Below, piece by piece: positions 10,221-22,700 of a stretch of 64,000 nt of DNA. The notes below the pieces were generated by a model. That model worked only from the letters and a program-made list of their open reading frames with translations, was not told the DNA's origin and did not search any database. Source of the stretch: Agelas oroides. Lineage: Eukaryota > Porifera > Demospongiae > Agelasida > Agelasidae. Position numbers and translations under genes: made by a program. Location: assembly GCA_949130485.1 (NCBI GenBank), contig OX422191.1, forward strand, positions 4,465,754-4,529,753, read 5' to 3'. Numbering within the stretch: position 1 is the first letter of the stretch; the number at the start of each line of letters is the position of its first letter.

Positions 10221-13070
10221 TGCTTTTGCAGAAAACCTATACTTCATTCCCTTCTGGCAGATGCTAGACACTTTCCTGCTTCATGGGAATTAGATACAAT
10301 TCCAGTGTGTATTCTGTGTAACTGAATTCTTAGTTTTGTGTAATTTTTGTGTTTTTTTTTGTACGACATTGTGGAAGTCTGCAACAAGTGGCAGTTGTGA
10401 TTTTAATTTGGTGGGCCAGTTCCTATAGCAATATTTGTGTTCTGGTGTAAACCACATGCACCCCTCCCCGGTAGTCTACAATCACTGGACTGGACTAGTG
10501 GACTGGATTGGTGGACCGACATTTTTTTGTGCTAAATATCACTTTTATGCTTTCTAATGAGACCTCAGTCCCCTGTAGGCTTAGCCATGATGCATGTTAG
10601 TCTTTATAAATCCCTCCCTCAAGATGCCCACACAACCTAAATGCAGCTTATTTTCCATGGCTAAAAGGCTATGGCTTCTTGGGAGGAGGTCCATGGTCGT
10701 ATCTAATCACTGGACTAGATTGCTGGATCAACAATTTTCTCATATCAGTAGCTTGACCTCTAGCCAATCAGAAGAGTCAACAGGTAACATGTTTAGGGGT
10801 TAAGTACATGCATGATTTCTGTGATACTGAATAAATAAGGCTTTGGTTATAACTTGACAAGCATCATGATCAGCTAGCAGCTGCTTACGTTTGGATGGAG
10901 TCTTTGCTTTGAAAGCAGCTTGCTTCATGTACAGTTTCTCCTGGTCCACAGACCTACTGCCATCAATGTGAAGATAGATCAACTCCCTGCGCTTGTTGAA
11001 AGATGCTAAAAGGTAAATTTCTTAGGCTGCTAACTGATGGATATGTAACAAAATGTATGATCAGTGACTGGCCTGTTGAACAGCAATGGTTAACTTAATA
11101 CATGCACTGTGGCATACTACTTTGATTGGTTGCATGATGTGCAGCTTGCTAGCTAAAAGCATGTTCAGCATGTTTGTGCATGCCTGTCTGATGTCAGAGA
11201 GAAGATCAATAATCCAATTTTCTGTTGCTATCCCATAATGTGCACAGTAGCTATGTACATGGTATATTTGTGTAGTCATAGCTGATAGTTACTGGTCCAT
11301 GAGGCAGACATATCAGAAAGGTTCTCGTAAAGTGCAGACAGAATGTCGCTAATAAATTATTCATAACTTGTGATTTTAACCCTGTACATCCATGTATACT
11401 TACAAAAAAACTGACAGCGCTAGGTATTATACGGAACGCTCTTATATGTCCAAAAGAGGTCGAGGCAAGCTCTTTCTCTCTTTAGAGGTACAGCAACTCT
11501 GCAAGTGTGAGCATGCAAGTTGCAGCTTCCTAAGGGGCATTCCTGAAATGCTATAGGAATACCAAAACTCAATTCCAGATGCAGTGGTCTGCCTAGCGTA
11601 GCATAAGTGCTTGGTTTTATTTGCAAGCAGAAGTTGTACATTGCAGATGGAAGGGCTTTTTTTTGCATGTGATTCTTCTCACTGTAGCTCATGAACCTTG
11701 TGCTCAAAAATGAATCTGATTTTCACAAAGCAAAGCATCTTTCCTTTAACAGAAAATGTATTTAGTATATACAATGGACATGCGAATCTAACGCTATACA
11801 ACAGTATATACACTTGTTAAAAAATGTTTGCGTTCACAGGGTATATAAGTCGGACCACTGGATGAACAACAGTCAGTGATGACCCAGACAATAGCATAAC
11901 TATCACATATTCATAACCTAATTGCACACAGCTGTTTAACATCAGGCTAAAGAGATGTGGTTCATAATTGCTCATGCTTGTTGAACTAAAGCATCCTCTT
12001 TTCATAGATCTGTTGCCCTGTGACACACAATCTTACATAATGAACTGAGTCTTACAGTATACACAAGATGCTCTGAGGTGGAAGCAAGCTCTATATTCCA
12101 TAGCATGTTTGAAGTGTTGGAATAGTTCCAAGTTGACTTAGTTGAGTATAAATAAAGTGTCCCAGACAGGCATGAAAACCATCAGGTCCAGATGAACCAG
12201 TAAGCCTTTCAAAACTATTTCAATGTACATCTCTTTCATTTGAATGGGGCTATCCTTAATGTCAACAGTGCTAGCCGTAGCCGCCATAGCTAATTCAACT
12301 GCTATTTGTAAATTACACATCATGCCATCAGTAAGCCTGATACAGCAATAGCATATGTGGAATGGATTAACAAAGTCACAAGAAATTATCTCTCAGATAG
12401 CAAACATGAAGTCATGGAGTTGCAGACTGATAGCACTTAGTACTTTGCTATTGTTCAAGTCATGATTTCTGCCTCAAAGTCTGCTGTGGTGCAGAAACAA
12501 GGCGATGGACAGTAGAATAAGTAACTGAGCAATTTACTTCAGCAAAGTGTATCTGGTATAATAATTATCAATCTGACCGGCCACATTCAACTTCTAACAT
12601 AGCTCACAAAACGTACTGAGCATTAGTCTCGTGCCCAACCCGCAATTGTCTCCCAGTGAGAAGTAGTCTGGTGAACAAAGACAAATTTCTTGGGTCTATT
12701 CCCAAACTGTGGTAAGGACGTGAGATTGCAAGATCATTTATCTTTATACAGCACTTCCTTTACCATAGTATAATTTTGCCTCTCTACCCAGGTATCCAAA
12801 TATTTTTGAGTCAGTGTAGTGCAAAATGTTTTGATCTTTGCTAGGCTACACTAGTCGTAAAAGCGTGTGCTAGCTACCCCAAGAAAGTTGACTTGGTTCA
12901 CCAGACCATTTTCCTTGTGTGAGGGTGGGTAGGATCTGGGCACAAGTTTAACTGAGCATTACCAAAGATTCCCATGAACACGAAACAAAACTTGATACAT
13001 CATGACATACCAATCATATAAGGGCATATCAAGCTGTCATTGCCTTGATGCACACTTGGTAATGGTTATG
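10221..13070. other. NAB 3' flank and unassigned DNA
   Basis: The NAB 3' UTR begins here; an AATAAA lies far downstream at about 10830. On the minus strand a segment at about 11009-10858 follows an acceptor-like CTTTTAG and stays open for about 50 codons (LIYLHIDGSRSVDQEKLYMK...). Other minus frames at 11279-11061, 11707-11420 and 12323-12138 are also open. I recognise none of them and cannot link them into a gene with consistent splice phases. Otherwise nothing is supported. Confidence 0.3.
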
Positions 13071-13077
13071 TCACATT

Positions 13078-13334
13078 TGGCTAGTGTCTGATTGCAAACT
13101 ATCAGTGTTGTCAAACCTCATCAGCAGTCTGGAGACCTCACTTGCACAATGAGTGACAGTGGCCACCAACTCTTCAGCTTCATTGTGAATTTCGAGTTGT
13201 GGATTCTGATTGCAAAGTATCTGTGCAGTTACAGGCGAGTGGTAGAATGGTACAGGTTGCGTAGTAGCTGAGGCAGTGTGTGGACGGTGGGTAAATCCCA
13301 GACTGTGATCATGATCAACAGAGCTTACACTTAC
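13078..13334 (-). pseudogene. Inverted partial copy of the NAB 3' end
   Basis: About 255 bases on the minus strand match NAB exon positions about 9930-10185 with only a handful of differences. The reading frame is intact for about 80 codons (for example HSPVTAQILCNQNPQLEIHN). Homology stops abruptly at both ends: upstream in the Ser-rich segment, and downstream before the NAB stop codon. Neither NCD1 nor NCD2 is present. It lies 2.9 kb from the source in opposite orientation, so a local inverted duplication is the simplest reading. An alternative is a terminal exon of a second NAB gene, but I see no upstream exons. Confidence 0.8.
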
Positions 13335-13611
13335 ACTGTGGATGGTGGATAGCCTTATTTATAAGATGCACAATAGCATCCCCCACGTCGCCTATTGAAG
13401 GGATGTAGAGCAACCTTTATCAGAGAGGTTAAAAGCTAGAAAAGCATTAAGTTTTCCCAACAGCAAGTTTAATGTAGTTTCTGCAGCACTGGCTTTCATA
13501 CAGGTAAGCATTTCTAGTTACAGCTCCAAATTGCTATGGAACAGGGGTCACCAACATCTTCAATTCTGATATATTATGTAACAGGACCAACATTCAGCAA
13601 CAGTTATTGTG

Positions 13612-13669
13612 GTAACCTCCACCTGTACAGGGGAGGCCTGGGAACGAGGCTAGTAACCTCCACCTGTAC
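13612..13669. repeat. Single palindrome arm between 17-bp direct repeats
   Basis: GTAACCTCCACCTGTAC occurs at 13612-13628 and again at 13653-13669. The 24 bases between them contain GGCCTGGGAACGAGGCTA, one arm of the 51-bp palindrome family. This looks like a deleted or half element. Confidence 0.6.
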
Positions 13670-13959
13670 TGCACTGATTCACATGTGATTGTATTGAACA
13701 AAAGGTTTTACCTTAAAAACTTTACAGTTCTCAAATATATACACATACACAGAACTTGGATGTTTTCAGCTGATAAAGGTTGTGGAGTGAGTTTAATCCT
13801 ACTGCAGCTGCAGTACAACATTGATAATCAGATCGGTAATGTCACAATGTTCAACAACTGGGCATGCAAATACATCAGTTAAAAATTTTAGTTTAACTGT
13901 CAGTCTGTAGTTCAGTCTATAGTCCAGGTTTTACAAATACATTTTGTTACAACCACACT

Positions 13960-16760
13960 CTAGGTAAAGTTAAAAGTATTGTCAGAGTATAGTGTGATGA
14001 AAAATGGAACTGGTTTAGGTGGAAGTTGGCTCCAGGTAAATGGTATCACTGCAAATGTCCCTTTTGGTACACCTGATGTTTCCAGTACTGTGAAGCCTGA
14101 TCTGTTGGGAGGAAGAGAAAGGACTGAATGAACCACACTTAATGCACAAAGTAAGAAGGGATCAGAACTTAAAACACCAGTACAAGACCTAGGAACAATT
14201 CTATAAATTAGCTATGCTAATATAGCATGTGTTTCGCCATTCAGGTAGTAGCTTTATACATGCATGTACCGTTATCTCTTGAAAATACGCCCATGGGCGA
14301 TGAACTTAAGTAGCTCCACAAAGGGGGCGGGCGTATTTTCGAGAGTTGTGATATTTCTCTCGAAAATACGCCCACCTCACAAGCAGTTAGTCCAGACCTA
14401 GTTATGTAAGCATGCAGAGATTCTGCAATGCCTCTTTTGGCATGCTTTTGCTCATACAATAATAGCAAATGGTGTCTGCCTTCATTTGTTAGTCCCTCCC
14501 CTTCCACAGTGCTGCTTCTTCGGTGTTTCTTTCTTAACATAACAGCATGTACTGCAGCATAAATAGTTGGGCGTACTTTCAGCACTCTTTGCATTCAAAA
14601 AAGGGGATGGGCTTATTTTCGAGCGTGGGCTTATTTTAGGAGATTACGGTAAGATCCACTGTTTGATGTTCACTATGGTACAAATAAAAAGAAAAACAAA
14701 CAAAAACAGACAGCAGCATCAGATATTCTTAAGGGGATTACCTTAATGGTCCAGAATTAATCCTTTTAAAATCAGTTCCCTGGGATTCAGCAACCATTTC
14801 TAGTCTCACTTCCAATTCCCTAGGAATGCAGTGAATGTGACATATGTCGTGTTAACAATTAAGAGCTCGTCAATATGTGGCACCAACTGGGTTCATATCA
14901 ACTTACTTGGGTGCGTGCAGCTTCACCATGACTTGAGATTTCGGGAAAGAGTTAGTGTACTTGAACCTTGGTGGTTCTTTCTGCTCAGGATACCAGTCTC
15001 CTTGGAGCTATAATATACGTACATGAGAGTATAGTATACTAGCTTGTCAACATAGTAGTCATGGTAGTGAAACTCAACATAAAAACAGACAGTGTATTCT
15101 ACTGCAAGCGTGTGGAGAATGCTTGGGAACACGCAAGGTTGTCTTTCCAAAAACGATGCAGAAAAATACACTGTTATACCTGTTTTGAATGTTCGTATGG
15201 GTCCAGCACAGGAGTCAGTATAAACTCACAGGTAGAGTAAACCTGAGGAGAAGCAGATCAACTGCATGCTCACTTAGATAGGCCTTCATTCCAGACTCTA
15301 GTGTTCGTCACTAAGTCACAAAATAGCAATTTTAAGTTCTTAAATGTCAACACCTAAACATGGCTATGCACATACCCTGAGTGTGTAGTATATGGTGGTT
15401 AGGCTCTCCAGCTGTGACACAATGACAGTGTAGTTAGACGTGCCTTGAGGGACCTGTTCCAACTTGGCCAGATAGTGTGGAGTGTTGATGTTGACACCCT
15501 GCACTAGAAGGTCCTCTGGAGGACAATGTTGCAGAAATAGACCACATCATTCATAGAACTTGTGCAAATGAATTACATCTAATGATACTCTGTAAACATT
15601 ATTATCTATGCAAACCGGGTCAGGTTGGATATTAAATTAAAGTATGTGTTAAAGAATCATCATTGCATACACACAGAAATCATGTATCTCTAGACTCTCT
15701 ACTCTATCCACTAGCATAGGCTAGAATTCACCAAACGGTTCATCAGATTCAGTTTGCAATTACCTACACCATCTTTAAAGGAAATTAATTAGGCAGCATG
15801 TGCTACTTGAGTGTCATGTTACCGTGTGCTACAATATTCAACAATGGATCTTGGACTTTCATGGTAGTTGGCAAAGTTTTTATTTGCAATATTTCACTCA
15901 CACTGATCTTCAGGCAACTCAAGAAGATTACTTGAGAAGATTACGTGTCGTGTAATCAAAGCAAAAAAAAACTACCATGAAAGTCCAAGATCCATTGTTG
16001 GATACAGGCAGCATGTGATTGCTCACTGTTTTCATTCATGGGTGCATGGGTAGCTGTTTTGTTTATAATGTAGCTGTAGACTGGATGCTTCAAAGGCTCT
16101 CCCTTCTGCTTCTACCCCATTGACAATATGCAGCACTAACTATAAGCCCAAACTGTGTGAACTGCGGTAAGTGCGGAAAATAGACTCAGAACAACTCTAA
16201 TATTCAATTTCTGGGGAGGAGGACATTGCCCTAGATGCTTCTGTACTTTAAACCTTGAGTGTAAATGGTACTCATAGTCTCATTTCTGTTTTTTTTTTTT
16301 TGCTTCTTAGTAGCTCGTTTCATTGCTAGACATGTATATGAATCACTATGGCAATCAAAATATAAAGTGATTACCTGGAAAGTATTTTCTCTTCCCATCA
16401 CTTCTTGCAATGAGAAGTGTAATGAACTTCTCGTTGTTAGCAAAATCACTCTGCAGATATGCATACAAGAAAAGGAATACACCTCAAGGAGGATGAACTA
16501 GTCATATATACATGCCTAAAGGGGAGGGGGTGGAGTGTATTGCTAACCTTGGTTGTGATGTGTCTGGAGAGGAGTACCCACACTGTACCCCCAGCCTGGT
16601 CAGTGCAGTTGACCTTCAGTGAGTACTGGGGATTATTGCCTACACATAAAGGTAGGTGGAGTAGATACCGTACCAACACATCACAAAGTTAAAGCTGCAT
16701 CTAGTGCTGAACTTACTGATATCATACACGTCTTTCTTAACACTTGTAGGTTCCCATGTA
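13960..16760 (-). CDS. Exons 15-22: C-terminal beta-sandwich domains and stop
   Basis: Exon 15 is 44 bp ('TWEPTSVKKDVYDI'). Exon 16: 'NNPQYSLKVNC' and 'GTVWVLLSRHITTK', nearly identical to calpain-7. Exon 17: 'SDFANNEKFITLLIARSDGK'. Exon 18: 'INTPHYLAKLEQVPQGTSNY' and 'TVIVSQLESLTTIYYTLR'. Exon 19: 'VYSTCEFIL'. Exon 20: 'SFPKSQVMVKLHAPK'. Exon 21: 'ELEVRLEMVAES'. Exon 22: 'VPKGTFAVIPFTWSQ' and the TAG stop at 13960-13962. Exons 20-21 diverge most; the Gly/Cys-rich loop before this strand in vertebrate calpain-7 is absent. Confidence 0.85.
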
Positions 16761-19700
16761 CTGAATAGAAGATTTGGGAACGAGAGAATGGGAATAGACG
16801 AGGGGATCAAGGAGGGGAATTGGGATTACTATATTTTAACTTACTCATGTAAAGTGGATTTGTGTCTAAACATGTCAGGTCTCCAGTTGATGTAGATGAC
16901 ATCATAAAATTTCTGCAACGATTTCCAGTCAATCCAAAATACACCTAATGGCAAATAAAGGTTGAAATTGTAGTGATAGAATGAAGGAGAAACTACATGT
17001 AAAGGGCAAGAGAAAAGGAAGAAGAGGGAAGGAATTGAGAGACAATTACCATTGTCCGTTTGCAGTGATTTGTTCTGACCAAAGTTAAGTGCTCTTCTTA
17101 GCTCTGGTGTCCAATGTGTGCTGTCATGCTCCGAGAAATTACCCTAAGAATTCAAATTCAAAGGTATAGGTCACAAGTGTCTTTATTCTGTGAAATATAG
17201 TGAGTGACATTATTTTTGCCCAATGATAGCTACCTTCCATCTTCTGTGCCTCCACGGGTTTTTCAGCTGTAGCAGCTTCAAGCCCTGTAATGAAGCACAA
17301 ACACCTCTTTATCTATACTGTACACTCAAAACCCTGTAAGTGTAATACTCAGGGTATGAACGCATATCTAGTAAAATTTGAAGGTTGGGCTTACCAATGA
17401 TACACGCTGGTAGAGCCAGTCAGGTTGCCTAATCTCTAGCTGTGACCTAACTAATTTTTCAAGAAGCTACTTAATAAAGAGTGCATTGCAGGTGTTTCAC
17501 ATGCATGTGGTGCTTTTGAGGAGCTTTTGAGGAGCTTCTACCAAATGTTTGGACAATGCCAGCCACCTGACTGCATTTTGTGCACGAGATATGTGCCATG
17601 CTTTCCAAACAGGAAGACAGACCTGCCACTGGGCCTCCAAAGGTGAAGAGACGACGAAATGTGCTCGATCTTAACACTATAAGGCGGAGATCTACACATA
17701 TTAAGTTACAGCAAGGGCATCTCAAGCCGCACTGAGCTATAATTACATAACTATTATACAATCTATTACAATATTGACGCAGATTTTGCTATCTTGATTG
17801 GGCTTGGTACCGGTGGATCCAGATAATCGAGTTCCTACTGCATTACATATGAGCTAAAAATGTCAATGAACCAGACCATAGGCTAGGTATAGTCCCACAT
17901 AAACATTAAGTGAATCTGAATCACTGCAAGTAAGACCGAAGGCCACAGAAGTGATCTCAGAGCAGCCATTCTTGCCTGACCATATACTCCCAGACTCTCA
18001 AGTATAAGTATGTAGTTTTGCATGCATGGGACAGCCCACCCATTCTGCTTTAAATTCCTCCGAGCCTATGACAATTAGGTGATTGATGCCTGCACATTCT
18101 TTCGAGTATCATATATTACTGGTATAAATGAATTTGGCCATTTCAGTTGCATGCCAGCAGTGTGTGTAACACATCATGAAGGGCTTCTAAAAGTACTTGG
18201 GAAGCCTCTCATTCCAAAGGCCCCTTTTCAGAAGGCCTACAAATCAACATTGTGGATAAACACTTGGCCCGGGGAATGTAGCCAGTAGGTCTTCAGAAAG
18301 AAGGGACTAAAGAACAATCTCCTCAATGAACTTTCAAGAAAACCTACGTGGATAATGTGTCATGCTGATGCAAATGAAATATCGTCCCATACTGGCAGTC
18401 TGAGAAGCATGACTGTATGTTATTTGTAATGGATAACTGGATCACTAGCAATAACAAACACTGGTCTGAACTTTTGCACTTTCACTATCTTGTGCAAACA
18501 AACATGTACAGGGGAAATCCCACATTTGATAAGTTTATACCCTATATGTGCTTCACTACTAGACAATACTCTAATGCTGTGCATGTGTGCCACATACTAA
18601 TTTTGTGATTTTATAAGTTGATAAGTGCAGACCAACTTGTAAAATACACAAGTTGTGAAAATGCATCAACTGCAGAATTCAACCTATAAAGTATGCACAC
18701 TATGCAAGGAATCAGGAACTGCAATGAAGCTCCACCCACCAGATTGTGTTCACATAACTGAGTATACATGACCAATGATGTCACTAGTACTGTTAGGACA
18801 ACATGCATGCATCTATACTTCCCTTTTTACCTTTATTTCAACCACATTGAGAACAGCATAGACACATGTGTCTACAAGGCCTTCCCTCTCAGCTTGGGCA
18901 TCAGAAATGGATCCTGTTGCCACTGTCAACAGAGCGTCACCTGTAGTGAGGAGTGGGAGAAAGGAAGGGAAGGATACAGCTAGGGATGGTGTGGGAGGTA
19001 TCACACTGAAAATATGGTCATTACAGCCTAAAAAGAGCTCACATCTTGGAGTCTGTCTGTCTATTGTTTCGATCATTATACCAACCTTTGTGTAAAGACT
19101 GTTCCATCTTCTTGAATGTGGCCACATCGGCATCCTTCATGGTGATCTGTTCTGGAATCCAGCCAGTCAGTGCATGGAGATCAATGTTCTACAAATACAG
19201 AACAAATAAAATGATTTTAAAGTAAAGCATATCTAGGGCTTTGACCCACATCAAAGAACTTACAGAGCTGGATCCTGGAAAGTCGTAACCACCCATCACC
19301 TGCATGAGGGAATGACTGATGTACTGTGACACTCACACTATAGTGGAAGCCTCTAATATAGCCACATTAGAAATCAAACATTATGTCCCAATTGATTAAG
19401 CATTTCACGGATTCCATGGGGGTGGTGGAGGGGGGTGGTTCTATTGGGAATATGGTATAGTGGGTTTTATTTGCACGGCAAAATATTGCAGCACAACATT
19501 TTTGGGGAATCACAATCATCTAAGAAACTTTTCACAAACTTCAGCCCACTTTCAGGCAGAATTTACATTGTGATGTATAAATGTTAAGCCCTTTACTTTG
19601 ATAACTGGCAGACTGACAGATGGACAACCCTGCTTCATGCATGCACATGTTTGATAACTAGTGTGAATTGCCATTCTGGACCGGCCAAGTAGGTAGGCCA

Positions 19701-22700
19701 AACTAAGTCTTTCAACAAGTTATTTGTATTTTTCAACAGAATTTTGCAGCATGAGTTGGTTACTGTGGTTAACAGTCTTTTAAGTGCACATTTTATATGG
19801 CAGTCCATAGCTAATTTAAAATTTGCAATATTCATTGTATACAGATATTGCTGAGAGGTGAATTTTGTTTTTATGGATATTTTGCATTCACTGTCCTTGG
19901 GAGTTTGGAAGTTATTACTAAAGCAACATTCGTAAATAACTCACAATAGCGTAGATCTCCATGTCAAACATTCAATTGTGCAACTGAAATAGCAAATTCT
20001 TGGTCATTGCAACATTTCTCTTTTAATGTAAATGTATACAGGCATGATAACCTGGGACATATGGTCAATAACCAGCTGACTTCGATGGCAGAGGCAAGGG
20101 ATAAAGGGTGGTGATTAGTTAGTTCACACTGTAATCAAGATTGTTTGAAGGGAACATCCCTTTACTAATACCTGTGGTACATGAAACAGAATCTACAACT
20201 TCTTGTGAATATAATACCAGGCTGTTACTATGGAAACAAGGTGTAGTGAAGAATATGTACACATATGGGTACACAAGATTGAATTTTGATGATGACATAC
20301 ATTGTTCTTCATGTTTTCCTTGTTAACTAGAGTGCAGTGTGTCTGACTGATTAGAATCATTGCAACTTAGTTGTGTGAACTAAAGTTTGTTGCGATCTCA
20401 TATCTTAAGCTCCCAAAAATATGCCCCCTGATTTTGGGGAGCAGGCATTTGCTCGAATACTCAATTCTCTCGTGCATGAGGACAAGACTCATCCTAAGTC
20501 GAAACATTGAGATTTAAGCCACTCAGCTGTCTACTGTTAAAGTGTCTACCGCAGAATGCAGACTGCCCACAGTGACGATGGACACGCCAGCTACTTTGCA
20601 GAAGTGCCCCGTTTCCTCCACTCTCACCACCGAAGCTTTGCCAGCCTAGAGGATTAAAGAGGAGGGAGGGCGTTTGCTCGAAGGGAGCATACTTACGGTA
20701 CACAACTGTAACCCTCAGCATAACGCTGAATTGATGTCCATGATCAATTGTTACTTAAATCCACAGTCCATGCCATTTCATACCTTGCATGATATTTCAA
20801 CACTCACTGTTTCACAATGTATATAGTGAGCTTCATCACTAGCCAATGCCAACACGTGTCTTGAGAAGCAACCTTCAGTGAACAGTGTTTTACTGCCAAT
20901 GAAGACACCAAAGCTACCAAACATGTGTAACCCAACCTTGGCAAAGGCACCTTTGGACTCCTCCCATATAGCTATGCCTACACTTGCCTTTGGTAACAAG
21001 ATTGGACACTTAGAACATAAGCTAACAAGAGGTGACCCTGTGTATAAATGCAATGCCATCAAAACCACCCATTTAACGTTTGCAAAATTATAGGAATGAA
21101 GTGGGTTTCTTGCCAGAATAGCAGTATGTAGCCAGCTGGTACTCGCCAGATCTTGTAGGGAAACTTATGAGCATGTTGTCAACTTCTGCTTTAGCTGTGT
21201 GATACCACCACCCAAACTGACCTTCTTATAGGCCTTCTCAATGAGGCTGATCCAGAACTCATCGCAGTTAGTGGAGTAGGAACACAGTGGCTGTCCATGG
21301 TGGCCCATTGGTAGGCGGTCATCAATTGTAACCTGGGTGAGAAGGAGGGAGAGAGAGGAAGAAAAAAGGAAGAGATTGAAGAGGAAGGAGGGGGCAAAGG
21401 AGGAAGAGATGAAGAAAGAGGGGGAGGGGGAAGGAAAGACAAAGAGGAAGGGAGGATGGGGAGACAGGGAAGGGTGGAGGAGGAGGAATCACATGGAATT
21501 TGGACGTCCAGAGATTCATACCCACAAGCACATTTCATCACTACATTTTATCACACCCTCATACACTATTTACCTAACCCTTAGAAACATGAATGTGCAA
21601 CTGAGGCATTCAGTACCACCTGTGCAGTACATATAGAGGATTGTGAGGGTTGGTGGTTGTCCAGTTGCCGTAGCTCAGTGGTAGAGCACTGGCAGCTCAA
21701 GCCAGAGGTGTCCTGGGTTCGACTCCCAGTGGCTGCCGGCCTTTTCACTTTCCTCTATTTTCCCCTTATCTAAATTTTACTGAAACCATTGTTTCGCAAA
21801 CGCAGGTTGTACATTAACACATGACCAGGTATCTGAGTGTGGTCGATAGGCGCGCCTATGGATGACAACTCAAAACGCAGGATTTATGCAACAGACAGAC
21901 GGACATGACCGGTCACTTTACCCCTTGCATATCCATGCAGGGTAATGAAGCAATGAAAAGCTGGGCAGGGCATGTAACTTTCTCATGTTTGTCAGTTGTT
22001 GGACTTTCAAGAGAAATGCACACAAACGTTGCACAGGGTAATAAGGCTAGTGAACACTAACACGTGCTTGGAGTCCATTGATGGCTTGTCTCCGCCGTAT
22101 CTAAGTTGTTAATGGTGGACAATACTAATGTTAAATGGAAAAATGATGGAGAAGTGGAGAATTGAACTGTTTTGGTCTCTATTAGGTACACATACATTAT
22201 TGTTTTCTTAGATTGCCAAGTGTATCCTATGAACAGCAACTGTTTAACCCAGTAAATGTGCTGAGTTCAAAATTTTTCACTGGACAGACAGACTGATGGA
22301 CAAAACCCCTACTTTCCCATCCCAATGTGTACCTTCCTCCTGGTTCCATTGAGGTTTAAACGGACAAGATACTTTCCACCAGGGTTGATAATGGGCTCAC
22401 CAGTCCAGTTCTGTGGGTAGATACACCTGTGTGTGCAACAAGTAGGTAGAGAAACATTCATGTTGTGTGGGTGGATCAAAATTCCACTTTGTGTCACGCC
22501 AATGTCAGTGGCCACTCAGACAATGTATCAGATAGAGCCTGTAATGAAGGCTGAGTACACATGCCTGCCTATACCAGACTACCTTTTCCCCAGGATGAGG
22601 CAAAGGTAGTCTGGGAATGAGACAGTTGTTCTGGGAATGTGACAGTGGTTCTGGGAATGAGACAGTTGTTCTGGGAATGAGACAAGCAATGTTTGGAAGT

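Noticed and set aside
21191-21636. Pro/Ser-rich and Glu/Lys/Arg-rich ORFs on both strands
   Set aside because: They come from a purine-rich tract that forms the pyrimidine tract of a splice acceptor of calpain-7 exon 8; only the 37-codon exon inside is real.
21665-21740. Functional tRNA-Glu (CTC)
   Set aside because: The T before the anticodon is missing and the acceptor stem mismatches, so it is listed as a SINE head instead.
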